A stretch of 53,914 bases of DNA from COE1 sp036310845 (GTDB lineage Bacteria; Bacillota; Clostridia; Lachnospirales; Lachnospiraceae). A model generated the notes under the pieces. It did no database searches and was not told the DNA's origin. It saw only the letters and a list, made by a program, of their open reading frames with translations. A program made the translations under genes and the position numbers. Location: contig JAXJRB010000226.1 in assembly GCA_036310845.1 (NCBI GenBank), positions 1 to 53,914 of the forward strand. The letters are read 5' to 3'. Below, in pieces: positions 8,771 through 16,926 of the stretch (the first letter of the stretch is position 1; the number at the start of each line of letters is the position of its first letter).

Positions 8771-9283
8771 ATGGGACAAGTAAATGTTATGGAGGTACAG
8801 GATAGTGAAAGGGCGATGCGCATGATATGCGATTTGTTAATGAAGAATCAGGGATTTCAGATTATGATTAACATACCTCAAAATGAAGGTCCACAGGAAA
8901 CTGCCATGGAGTCAGTAAGAAATAAAACAACACACGATTTAGAAAAAGATGTCACGGATATTATTCATGAAATAGGAGTACCTGCTCATATCAAGGGATA
9001 TCAGTATTTGAGAGAAGCGATTATGGTGTCCGTAGAAGATAGAGAGATGTTAAGTGCAGTAACAAAGATTTTATATCCAGAGATAGCTAAAAAGTATCAT
9101 ACAACATCCAGTAGAGTAGAAAGAGCAATTCGTCATGCAATAGAGGTAGCATGGAACAGGGGAAATATGGATACGCTGGATTCTATGTTTGGTTATACGA
9201 TTAATGTAGGCAAGGGAAAACCGACGAATTCTGAATTTATTGCATTAATCGTTGATAAAATTCGTTTACACTATAGAGAATAA
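8771..9283 (+). CDS. Stand-alone Spo0A-type DNA-binding effector domain, no receiver
   Basis: ATG 8771 is chosen because ATGGAGG ends 10 bases upstream; a TTG at 8741 would add 10 residues. Residues about 58-168 match the Spo0A C-terminal domain very closely: DIIHEIGVPAHIKGYQYLRE, AVTKILYPEIAKKYHTTSSR, VERAIRHAIEVAWNRG, and GYTINVGKGKPTNSEFIALI. The recognition-helix region (SRVERAIRHAIE) is intact. The phospho-receiver domain is absent, replaced by about 55 residues I do not recognise. It could bind 0A boxes constitutively or compete with full-length Spo0A. A terminator follows and spmB precedes it, so the setting is sporulation. Confidence 0.9.
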   Translation: MGQVNVMEVQDSERAMRMICDLLMKNQGFQIMINIPQNEGPQETAMESVRNKTTHDLEKDVTDIIHEIGVPAHIKGYQYLREAIMVSVEDREMLSAVTKILYPEIAKKYHTTSSRVERAIRHAIEVAWNRGNMDTLDSMFGYTINVGKGKPTNSEFIALIVDKIRLHYRE

Positions 9284-9315
9284 GATGATAATAAAAAATA
9301 CTAATGTATAGATGC

Positions 9316-9348
9316 GGAGCGTTACTAATAGAAGTGCGCTCCTTTTTT
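9316..9348 (+). terminator. Intrinsic terminator of the Spo0A-like gene
   Basis: Stem ggagcg / cgctcc (9316-9321 with 9337-9342) followed by six Ts. Confidence 0.75.
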
Positions 9349-9475
9349 GCTTTATAGGAAAGTGCTGTAGCGTAGTGGCAGTTAGACAAGAATTTCGTAA
9401 GAAATTCTTGCCAAAGTGCGTGCGCTGGCACGCACTATTTGTTCTTCGTTAGGATTAAGGTGTCAAAAGACACCC
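9349..9475. repeat. Terminator-associated repeat family A, copy 2, plus hairpins
   Basis: After the terminator T-tract comes tttataggaaagtgctgtag, then cgtagtggcagttagac, a hairpin agaatttc/gaaattct and the palindrome agtgcgtgcgctggcacgca, ending in cactatttgttct. The order matches copy 4 at 51547-51637. A further small hairpin (ggtgtc/gacacc) lies at about 9460-9472. The rest of the 372-bp gap to 9656 is AT-rich and I see no gene in it. Confidence 0.75.
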
Positions 9476-9674
9476 TAATTTTATAAAGCAAAAACGTTAA
9501 AATGTGTGAACAGTGATAATAAAATGAGTAAAATATTCAATCAAAATATTGTAAACATTTCAATTATAAGATACTATATAAGATATAATAAAAATATCAG
9601 TTAAATGGGAGCAGAGTATTAGGAATGTTTAAGGTACATTTTTATTCCCAAAATGTTTGGAGAGGAGAAATGAG

Positions 9675-10991
9675 ATGAAAAAGTATTCAAAATTATTCAT
9701 TGTATTCTTTCTATGTTCTATTTTTTTGACAGGATGTAATACAAGCAAGGAAGAAGCAAAGGTTTATTATTTGAATTTTAAACCGGAAGTAGCAGATGTA
9801 TGGGAAGAAATTGCAGAACTATACACGCAAGAAACTGGGGTGGAAGTAAAGATACTTACGGCACCAAGTAATGGTAACGCTCAAACATTAAAAGCTGAAA
9901 TTGCAAAAAGGGATGCTCCTACCATTTTCCAAATTAATGGACCAGTGGAATTTGAGGATTGGAAAAATTATTGTGTTGATTTAAGTGATACAGAATTGTA
10001 TTCATGGTTAAAAGATAAGAGTATGGCAATATCGGATGAAACAGGAGTTTATGGTATGCCATACGTAGTAGAAGGATATGGAATTATTTATAACGATGCC
10101 ATTATGCAGAAATATTTCTCATTGGCAAGTAGAAGCACGAAATATAAATCTATGGATGAAATAAATACATATGCCAAGTTAGAAGAAGTAGTAAAAGATA
10201 TGACAGAACATAAAAATGAGCTGGGTATTCAGGGGGTATTTGGTTCAACTTCTTTCTTTAAAGGAGAAGACTGGAGATGGCAGACACATTTAACAAATCT
10301 TCCAATTTATTATGAGTATAAGGATAAAGGGGTAAATGATTTAGAAACTATTGATTTTTCATATGGCAATAATATGAAAAAAATATTTGACTTATATATA
10401 GATTATTCATGTACTCCTAGAACGGAATTGAGTAAGAAAACGGTAGCTGATTCTATGGAAGAATTTGCACTTGGCAAATGTGCAATGGTACAGAATGGTA
10501 ACTGGGCTTGGACACAGATTGCTTCAGTAAGCGGCAATACCGTTACAGAAGACAATTGTAAATATCTCCCAATCTATATTGGAGCAAAGGGAGAGGAAAA
10601 CCAAGGGCTTTGTATTGGTACAGAGTGCTATATGTGTATTAATAATATGGTGAGTGAGGAATCTCAGCAGGCCTCTATTGATTTTATAGAATGGCTTTAT
10701 AGTTCAGATATAGGTAAAGACTATGTTACAAACAAACTTCAATTCATCACGGTGTTTAATACATTTAGTGATGAAGAAACACCATCGAATCCGTTGGCAA
10801 GACAGGTATCCCAGTATGTTAGTGATGAATCTCTTTTTTCTGTAAGTTGGAATTTTACTACATTTCCTAGTCAAGGATATAAAGATAAGTTATCAGAACA
10901 TTTGCTTATGTATATTAATGGGGAAATGGATTGGAGTGGAGTTAGTAAGTATGTTGTAGACCAGTGGAATGCTGAAAAAAGTGGAAAATAG
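9675..10991 (+). CDS. Extracellular solute-binding lipoprotein (sugar-type, family 1)
   Basis: ATG 9675 is preferred: aggag at 9663-9667 is well spaced, and MKKYSKLFIVFFLCSIFLTG-C gives a classical lipoprotein signal with lipobox Cys. The mature protein has the family 1 solute-binding pattern (NGPVEFEDW, YGMPYVVEGYGIIYN, ALGKCAMVQNGNWAW). No ABC permease or ATPase follows; the next gene, 11 bases downstream, is a chemoreceptor. It probably presents a carbohydrate ligand, either to that receptor or to permeases encoded elsewhere. The ligand cannot be told from sequence. Confidence 0.88.
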   Translation: MKKYSKLFIVFFLCSIFLTGCNTSKEEAKVYYLNFKPEVADVWEEIAELYTQETGVEVKILTAPSNGNAQTLKAEIAKRDAPTIFQINGPVEFEDWKNYCVDLSDTELYSWLKDKSMAISDETGVYGMPYVVEGYGIIYNDAIMQKYFSLASRSTKYKSMDEINTYAKLEEVVKDMTEHKNELGIQGVFGSTSFFKGEDWRWQTHLTNLPIYYEYKDKGVNDLETIDFSYGNNMKKIFDLYIDYSCTPRTELSKKTVADSMEEFALGKCAMVQNGNWAWTQIASVSGNTVTEDNCKYLPIYIGAKGEENQGLCIGTECYMCINNMVSEESQQASIDFIEWLYSSDIGKDYVTNKLQFITVFNTFSDEETPSNPLARQVSQYVSDESLFSVSWNFTTFPSQGYKDKLSEHLLMYINGEMDWSGVSKYVVDQWNAEKSGK

Positions 10992-11002
10992 AGGAGGACG
11001 CT

Positions 11003-12685
11003 ATGAATAGTAAAGCTAAGGGACTTTCAATTGCAAATAAAGTAACGATGCTAATTGCCTGTACATCTATTACTTTGATGGTTGCAATATTGGTTGTAGC
11101 ATACATAATTAATAGTAAAAATATAATTGAATTATGCGAAAGTTATTTGTATGATACATGTATTTCAGCATCAGATACCTTGTATGAAAGCTTTTTTGGA
11201 GAAGATAATCTGAGTGAATTACAGGTTCGCTTGGAATATATTTTGAATAACGTTGGTATTAATACGATGGATTCGAGTACCTGTTATTTAGTTGATTCAC
11301 AGGGAACATATTTATATGCTAGAGATGATAGTTTATTAGGAACTGTGATTTCCAATAATGAAGTAGTACAAGAGGTATTAAATACATTGGCTAATGGTAA
11401 GATAACCACAGCAGATGTTCGTCAGTGTGTTGTTGATGGAAAAGAAGTGTATATTTCTTTTATTTGTACCGTAAACGATTGGATTTTGGTAGTACAGGCT
11501 GATAAAGATGATGTTATGAAGCCTATCACAACGATAAACATTTGGTGTATCTCTATCGGTATTATTCTGCTGGTAGTATCTTTATTAATTGGTATTACTT
11601 TCACACAGATTATTACAAAACCAATTAAGGTATTAACAGCTGTCATTAACGATATTTCTGAACTAAATATGTCTTCCGATAAGAAGATACCACATACCAA
11701 AGATGAAATTGGTACGATGTCAATGGCAGTGGAAGTAATGAAAGATAAGCTTTTTTCTATTGTTAATGAATTAAATGAGATTTCAGGTATTTTGGTAGAT
11801 GATTCAAATAGTTTAGCTGATATTTCGCAAAAGGTTAATGATGCTTCCTCTGAGAACTCAGCTACCAATGAAGAGCTTGCAGCTAGCATGGAAACTACTT
11901 CTTCTGCAGCAAATTCTATGAATAATAGAATTCAGAATATCAATGCTACAATTTCGGATGTTGCAGATAAGATTGAAAATGGAACAGAGCTTACTGGACA
12001 GGTTATGGAAAAGAGCATTGGTATTAAGGAGAATACGAAAAAAGCGAGTGAAGATACCATTAATCTGTTTGGAACAATTCGAGAGTCATCTCAGGAAGCA
12101 ATTCTTAGAGCTAGAGATGTGGAAAAAATTAATTCGCTTGCAAATACCATTCAGGATATTGCGGAACAGACGAATTTACTTTCATTAAATGCTTCTATTG
12201 AAGCGGCAAGAGCAGGCGATGCTGGAAGAGGCTTTGCGGTAGTAGCAGATGAGATTTCAAAATTGGCTCATCAGACAACGGATACGAGTGCCGGTATCTT
12301 AGTTATAGCAGAGCAGGTAAATGAATCGGTAGAGGTTCTTACGGATAGTCTTGTAAAGGTCTTAGACTTTATGAAGAATAATGTAATGGCTGACTATGAA
12401 GACTTTATCAAGTCTAGTGATGAATATAGCGAAGCAACAGAAACCATAGAACAATTCATGAATAGTGCAAATGCTCAAATTAATGAAATTAGTTCAGATA
12501 TTAATAGTATTGCAGGAATGATTTCTGGTATTAGCAGTAATATTAGTGAATGCGCTGTCGGAGTAAATGATATAGCGATGAAGACAACAGATGTTGTAAG
12601 TCTGACTATTGAAACGCATGAGAGAACAATGAACTGTAAGAGCTTAGCAGAGAAGCTTCGTGAGATTACGTCAAGATTTCATTAA
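11003..12685 (+). CDS. Methyl-accepting chemotaxis protein
   Basis: A 560-residue receptor: membrane helix (about 13-36), extracytoplasmic sensing region with Cache-like features (about 37-170), second helix (about 178-201), HAMP (about 202-255), and a long coiled-coil signalling domain with the conserved tip EQTNLLSLNASIEAARAGDA followed by GRGFAVVADEI. SD gaggagg precedes ATG 11003. It is directly downstream of a solute-binding lipoprotein, so it may sense liganded binding protein. It implies a flagellar chemotaxis system elsewhere in the genome. Confidence 0.95.
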   Translation: MNSKAKGLSIANKVTMLIACTSITLMVAILVVAYIINSKNIIELCESYLYDTCISASDTLYESFFGEDNLSELQVRLEYILNNVGINTMDSSTCYLVDSQGTYLYARDDSLLGTVISNNEVVQEVLNTLANGKITTADVRQCVVDGKEVYISFICTVNDWILVVQADKDDVMKPITTINIWCISIGIILLVVSLLIGITFTQIITKPIKVLTAVINDISELNMSSDKKIPHTKDEIGTMSMAVEVMKDKLFSIVNELNEISGILVDDSNSLADISQKVNDASSENSATNEELAASMETTSSAANSMNNRIQNINATISDVADKIENGTELTGQVMEKSIGIKENTKKASEDTINLFGTIRESSQEAILRARDVEKINSLANTIQDIAEQTNLLSLNASIEAARAGDAGRGFAVVADEISKLAHQTTDTSAGILVIAEQVNESVEVLTDSLVKVLDFMKNNVMADYEDFIKSSDEYSEATETIEQFMNSANAQINEISSDINSIAGMISGISSNISECAVGVNDIAMKTTDVVSLTIETHERTMNCKSLAEKLREITSRFH

Positions 12686-12700
12686 AGAAAAGCTATCAAG

Positions 12701-12726
12701 GAGGCAGGATTTATCCTGCCTCTGTA
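12701..12726 (+). terminator. Hairpin after chemoreceptor gene, weak T-tract
   Basis: A perfect 10-bp inverted repeat gaggcaggat / atcctgcctc with a very short loop, followed by only a modest T content. Confidence 0.6.
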
Positions 12727-12964
12727 TTGTTGTGATCGGAAGTTGTTGTAATTAATAAAAAAATATACAATTTATACTATTTAGAAATTGTGTATAATAA
12801 CCGATATATTATATAGAATTATCAGGATATCAGCATAAGGATATGCTGTGGGTATGCATGGATGCGTTATATTTGAAGGATACGAGATAATTATTCAGGT
12901 TGATTTTTCAATACAAATCATGAAAGCAATGAATAATTACGGTAGGGGAATGTATTCCATGCAT

Positions 12965-12997
12965 CGGGCAGAAAATAAGGGGCTGCTCGTTTTTTTA
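12965..12997 (+). promoter_or_regulatory. Terminator-like hairpin in the leader of the transglutaminase gene
   Basis: Stem cgggcag / ctgctcg (one G-U pair) is followed by eight Ts, 55 bases before the start codon. Upstream in the leader lie a cagcat/atgctg hairpin and an inverted pair taattattca / tgaataatta (12889-12898, 12929-12938). This could be an attenuator or the end of a short leader RNA. I could not match the leader to a known riboswitch class. Confidence 0.45.
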
Positions 12998-13051
12998 TGT
13001 GTATGTAGCACATACTCTGGGGGGAGTATAAGAGTCAAAGGAGGACCAATT

Positions 13052-14569
13052 ATGCGGATAGTAGAGAAAATGCTATACGGTATTGGTGGATTGCTTGCAC
13101 TTGTACTTCTTTTTATTTTATTTTGCCACTTCAAACCGGAACTAGCAAAAAATCTTGGAGAGACCATTCAGGCAAATGCCAAGGAAACGGAAGAACTTAT
13201 AACAGAAGAAAAAAAAGAAGAGGATACCTTTGATATTGCCACGGCATCGGATGGCTTGGCGGTGTTGCCAATAGCAAAGGAAAACTATGCTGTGCCAACA
13301 GAGGATATGCTGGAGCTTCCATCATGGGCAAAACAAAAAAGTGGAATGACACCGATAAAAGACCAAGGAACGCAGATTACAGAAGAAGAAGTAGCAGAAA
13401 TACCAGCACAAATTGGAATGGGAAAAGATGGAAAAGGGTTAAGCTTTGATGCTCTTATGTATCCTTATTATCATATGTTGGATGCAACAGGACAGGCAAT
13501 ATATCGTCAAATTTACGCGAATGCAAATGCTATGATAAAGGATTTTGCTCCTGTGGAAGCGGTTTCACCTACTTTATTAAAAAATGCATTTATTTCGGTG
13601 GTCAATGATCATCCAGAGCTTTTTTGGGTAAATACGGCGTATCAGTATAAGTATGCGCCATCTGGACGAGTAGCAGCAATCTATTTGTCGTTTAATAAGA
13701 CAGCGGATAATATCGATATGGCAAAAGGCTTATTTGAAGCGGCAGCAGAGGAAATTTTATCGGGAGCGCAGGAGCTTGATAAGGTTCATGACAAAGAGTT
13801 ATTTATTCATGACGCATTGGTTGAACAGATATCCTATAATAAAGCAGCATCTATGAATCAGAGCGCATATAGTGCGTTGGTTCTTGGAAAAACAGTATGT
13901 GCGGGTTATGCAAGGGCATATCAGTATCTGTTACAGCAGTTGGGAATTCCGTGTTATTATTGCACGGGGTATGCCGGTGAGAATCATGCTTGGAATATCG
14001 TGAAACTGGAAGACACCTATTATAATGTAGATGTAACCTGGTCGGATACAAAGCCACAGAATTATTTGTATTTCAATGGAACAGATGCCGATTATACAAA
14101 AGACCATATTAGAAGGGATTTAGCAGTAAATCTTCCTGTTTGCAATGGAACCTTATATCGCCTTTGCGAAATAGAATATGAGGAGCCGGAAAAACCAAAG
14201 AATAATTCATCATCAAAAGAAGATACGGATACTTCGAAAGAAGAAGCGCAGCAGATTGTTGTGCTTCGAACATTGGAGCAGGTAGGGTTTGAGTATGAGG
14301 ATTTAATTCGAACCATTCAAGATTATTATGCGGATTGTAGCCAGCAGCTGGTAAAGACCAATAGTAAGAACGTAACATTCAAAAATGTTGTTAAGGACGA
14401 TAAGCTTTGGAAAGAGATTATGAAGAGCTACGAAAAGGGTGACTATGAAAATGCTTATATGAATCGTCTTCTTGCAGAAAAGCACTTAGGTGGTGCAAAG
14501 CTTAAGGTTACTGGAGAGATGCTTGTAGACGGAAGTTACTTGATTACGCATGAGGTAACGTTACAGTAG
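13052..14569 (+). CDS. Membrane-anchored transglutaminase-like cysteine protease-fold protein
   Basis: ATG 13052 is used (aaaggagg 5-12 bases upstream). The frame stays open back to 12848, but that part contains leader hairpins and lacks a start signal. A membrane helix (about 8-26) is followed by a Glu-rich linker, then a transglutaminase-like core with an apparently complete triad: C283 (GKTVCAGYARAY), H312 (GENHAWNIVKL) and D327 (YYNVDVTWSD). The family acts on peptides or cross-links at the cell surface in Firmicutes. The C-terminal 140 residues, after a Lys/Ser-rich hinge, are unrecognised. The gene is monocistronic, with a strong terminator shared with the convergent neighbour. Confidence 0.85.
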   Translation: MRIVEKMLYGIGGLLALVLLFILFCHFKPELAKNLGETIQANAKETEELITEEKKEEDTFDIATASDGLAVLPIAKENYAVPTEDMLELPSWAKQKSGMTPIKDQGTQITEEEVAEIPAQIGMGKDGKGLSFDALMYPYYHMLDATGQAIYRQIYANANAMIKDFAPVEAVSPTLLKNAFISVVNDHPELFWVNTAYQYKYAPSGRVAAIYLSFNKTADNIDMAKGLFEAAAEEILSGAQELDKVHDKELFIHDALVEQISYNKAASMNQSAYSALVLGKTVCAGYARAYQYLLQQLGIPCYYCTGYAGENHAWNIVKLEDTYYNVDVTWSDTKPQNYLYFNGTDADYTKDHIRRDLAVNLPVCNGTLYRLCEIEYEEPEKPKNNSSSKEDTDTSKEEAQQIVVLRTLEQVGFEYEDLIRTIQDYYADCSQQLVKTNSKNVTFKNVVKDDKLWKEIMKSYEKGDYENAYMNRLLAEKHLGGAKLKVTGEMLVDGSYLITHEVTLQ

Positions 14570-14632
14570 GAGGATTAAGGAATTTGCCTTAGAAAGGTAT
14601 GTAAAAAGAATACTAACATAAAAAATGTTAAC

Positions 14633-14664
14633 AAAAACCGCTGTATGGTTACAGCGGTTTTTGT
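14633..14664. terminator. Bidirectional terminator between convergent genes
   Basis: A perfect 13-bp stem aaaaaccgctgta / tacagcggttttt serves both the transglutaminase gene and the minus-strand amidohydrolase. Confidence 0.93.
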
Positions 14665-14680
14665 TTTGAAAAAATAGAAA

Positions 14681-15907
14681 CTATTTGTGTTCCTGAAGCC
14701 ATCGAAGTGCAGTATAGGCATAAACGGCGCTTCCTATGGTAAGAGCATTGTCATCAAACATAACCTTTGGATGATGCAAGGGATATTCATATCCTTTTGC
14801 TGGTTCGCCTGCGGCAATGGCAAGCATAATAGAGGGAACTTCGTGGCTAATATATGCAAAATCTTCAGAGCCTGAGCATTTTGATGCCGTTCCATAATCA
14901 GACATAGCATTGAGCTGACTTGCTGAGAATGCTTTCTGTGAGCCGAGAAGTTCATGTACATAGGATAATGTGCATTGTGCAAGACAGGCTTCATTGATTA
15001 GTACTGGACATCCACTTGTAAAGTCGATGGTAGCAGTTGCACGAAAGCTTGTAGCAATACCGGATGCAATTTCGCAAATACGTTTTTTGATATAGTCTCT
15101 TGTTTCCTCATCATAGGCACGAAGGGTTCCACCAAGAGAGGCGGTATCAGGAATAACATTATCAGCAATACCGGCATGGACAGTGCCGATAGTTAGAGCT
15201 ACAGGATCAAAGAGGAATAGCTCTCTTGCAGAAATCTCTTGCAATCCAATGATAATATGTGCAGCAATGGTAATTGGGTCAATTCCTTTATTTGGAGTAG
15301 AACCATGGCAACCTTTACCTTGTATTTGTATGGTAAAGTAATCGGCAGCAGGAGCACTAACACCGCCATCGCATGCAACAATTGTTCCCGTAGGAAGTGG
15401 AATGCCTGTCATGACATGCATCATAAGAGCGGCGTCTACAGACGGATTTTCTAGGACGCCATGTTCAATCATATCCTTAGAGCCTTCTAACAATTCCTCG
15501 GCAGGTTGAAACATTAACTTGACAGTACCTTCTATTTCGGCTTCATGTTCTTTTAGGAGTCTTGCAGCACCAAGTAGCATAGCAGTATGCATATCGTGTC
15601 CGCAAGCGTGCATGTTGTTGTTATGGGAAGCAAAGTCAATGGTGGCTTCTTCTTTAATTGGAAGCGCATCCATATCGGCACGAAGAAGGAATACTTTTCC
15701 TTGTTTTTTGCCGCCAACAAGTGCGGTAAGACCGGATTTTCCACAATCAGAGGGAGTGTATCCCATTTTTTCTAACTCTGCTTTGACAAACGCTTTTGTT
15801 TGCTTAAGGGCAAAACCAGTTTCGGGATTTGCATGAAGATGATGTCGGGTATCAATTAATATCTTTTCTATTTGCTTGGATTCGGAAAGTAGTTGTTCAG
15901 GTAACAT
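14681..15907 (-). CDS. M20D-family amidohydrolase (N-acyl amino acid / hippurate hydrolase-like)
   Basis: A 408-residue M20 metallopeptidase-type amidohydrolase. Metal-site motifs are intact: HACGHDMHTAMLLG (C102, H104), FQPAEE (E137/E138), H164 and a late LHHPKV histidine. RADMDALPI marks the first lobe. Family members remove acyl groups from amino acids, hippurate, or N-acetyl-diaminopimelate. Without a lysine-pathway neighbour I cannot choose the substrate. AAAGGAG precedes the start in the minus direction. It is a single gene running convergently towards the transglutaminase gene. Confidence 0.92.
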   Translation of the reverse strand: MLPEQLLSESKQIEKILIDTRHHLHANPETGFALKQTKAFVKAELEKMGYTPSDCGKSGLTALVGGKKQGKVFLLRADMDALPIKEEATIDFASHNNNMHACGHDMHTAMLLGAARLLKEHEAEIEGTVKLMFQPAEELLEGSKDMIEHGVLENPSVDAALMMHVMTGIPLPTGTIVACDGGVSAPAADYFTIQIQGKGCHGSTPNKGIDPITIAAHIIIGLQEISARELFLFDPVALTIGTVHAGIADNVIPDTASLGGTLRAYDEETRDYIKKRICEIASGIATSFRATATIDFTSGCPVLINEACLAQCTLSYVHELLGSQKAFSASQLNAMSDYGTASKCSGSEDFAYISHEVPSIMLAIAAGEPAKGYEYPLHHPKVMFDDNALTIGSAVYAYTALRWLQEHK

Positions 15908-15948
15908 AGAGGTCTCCTTTATATAGATAATTTCAAGTTTACGTGTTA

Positions 15949-16037
15949 AAGTGAGCCACTGGACCCATTATACTCAAATATGTCTGCCTGTGAGCAAGCT
16001 CCCGCAGCCAATTCGGCTCATCTGTGCATGGTTCACT
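15949..16037. repeat. Structured intergenic palindromic element
   Basis: Outer arms agtgagcca / tggttcact (one G-U) enclose about 70 bases with further short inverted segments. I found no second copy in this window, so whether it is a repeat family or a structured RNA is open. Confidence 0.4.
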
Positions 16038-16199
16038 AACCCCAAATTTAGTTTATATTAGAATGAGTCAAAATAGAGTTATTCATACTATTATAAGTTT
16101 AAAAAAGAGAAAAGTCAAAACACTACTAAAAGACACATAAGAAAACCGACAGTCTTTATATTGGTGTTTTAATAATCGGACTATTTTAAAAATATTCAG

Positions 16200-16700
16200 A
16201 AAAAGTATTGCCAAAATGATATAAAAGTGTTATGATACAGTTACAGAAACAAAAGAGAAAAAACAAAGATACAAAAGATAAAATCTTTGAAAAATAGGAA
16301 AGAAAAGGAGGTACAGTCCATTGGGACCTTAGAAAATTATTTTCAATATGAAAGTGGTAATACCTAGTAACTCCACGAAGAAAGACCTTAAAGATATGGA
16401 AAAGAAAATATTTGATGAAGAAAAGCAGAGTAGGATATGAAAATAGAATACAAAGCAAAATAAATTCAGATAAGAGTTAAGGTAATCGGGCAGGTAAATC
16501 ATATTGAAGTATACCACATAAAAAGAGTTATTATATAAAAAAATTGAATATGGTGCGCAAAACAAAAACAAATATCGATGAAAAAAGAATAGGAATATAG
16601 AAAAGTATCATCGAGGAAAGAGAAGAAAAAATTGAATAACGAATTTCATTAGAGCGACCGTTATATCACAAAGAAGGATATAGCGGTCGCTCATTTTTTA
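16200..16700 (+). other. Intergenic region with strong RBS-like site and terminator but no long ORF
   Basis: In the 1-kb gap between the amidohydrolase and beta-galactosidase genes, a perfect aaaggaggt (16305-16313) is followed by TTG 16321, an in-frame TAG after three codons, and then an in-frame ATG (16348) encoding a 30-residue peptide starting MKVVIPSNSTKKDLKDMEKK. A strong terminator ends the stretch (16652-16699). Either a small peptide gene, a decayed gene or a structured RNA would fit. The sequence is A-rich and I recognise no family. The part from 16700 to 16926 looks like the promoter/leader region of the next gene. Confidence 0.4.
16652..16699 (+). terminator. Strong intrinsic terminator with no obvious upstream gene
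   Basis: A 16-bp stem gagcgaccgttatatc / gatatagcggtcgctc (one G-U) is followed by a T-tract. Confidence 0.92.
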
Positions 16701-16926
16701 AATTATATAAACACTCAAAAATGTTAATAACAATTCTTTTTGTTAGTGATTTTTGGAAAGAACTATTAACAGAAGAATTCTATAAGAAATACTATAAAAA
16801 ATAGAAAATTGAATATACTACAAGAAATTATCTTGTATTAAAATAGAGTAAAATAGTGTAACGATTAGGACAGAACAAAGAAGCTGTTACTGAGACTAAA
16901 AGTATATAAAACAATGGGGGGATATA

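Noticed and set aside
11422..11889. 155-codon open frame antisense to the chemoreceptor gene
   Set aside because: Serine/isoleucine-rich shadow of a conserved receptor; no independent support.
12730..12960. Known riboswitch (c-di-GMP, cobalamin or similar) in the transglutaminase leader
   Set aside because: I could not find the conserved core motifs of these classes by eye, so only a generic leader element is reported.
12848..13051. N-terminal 68-residue extension of the transglutaminase-like protein
   Set aside because: It lacks a ribosome site, covers leader hairpins and a terminator-like element, and ends at a well-placed aaaggagg and ATG.
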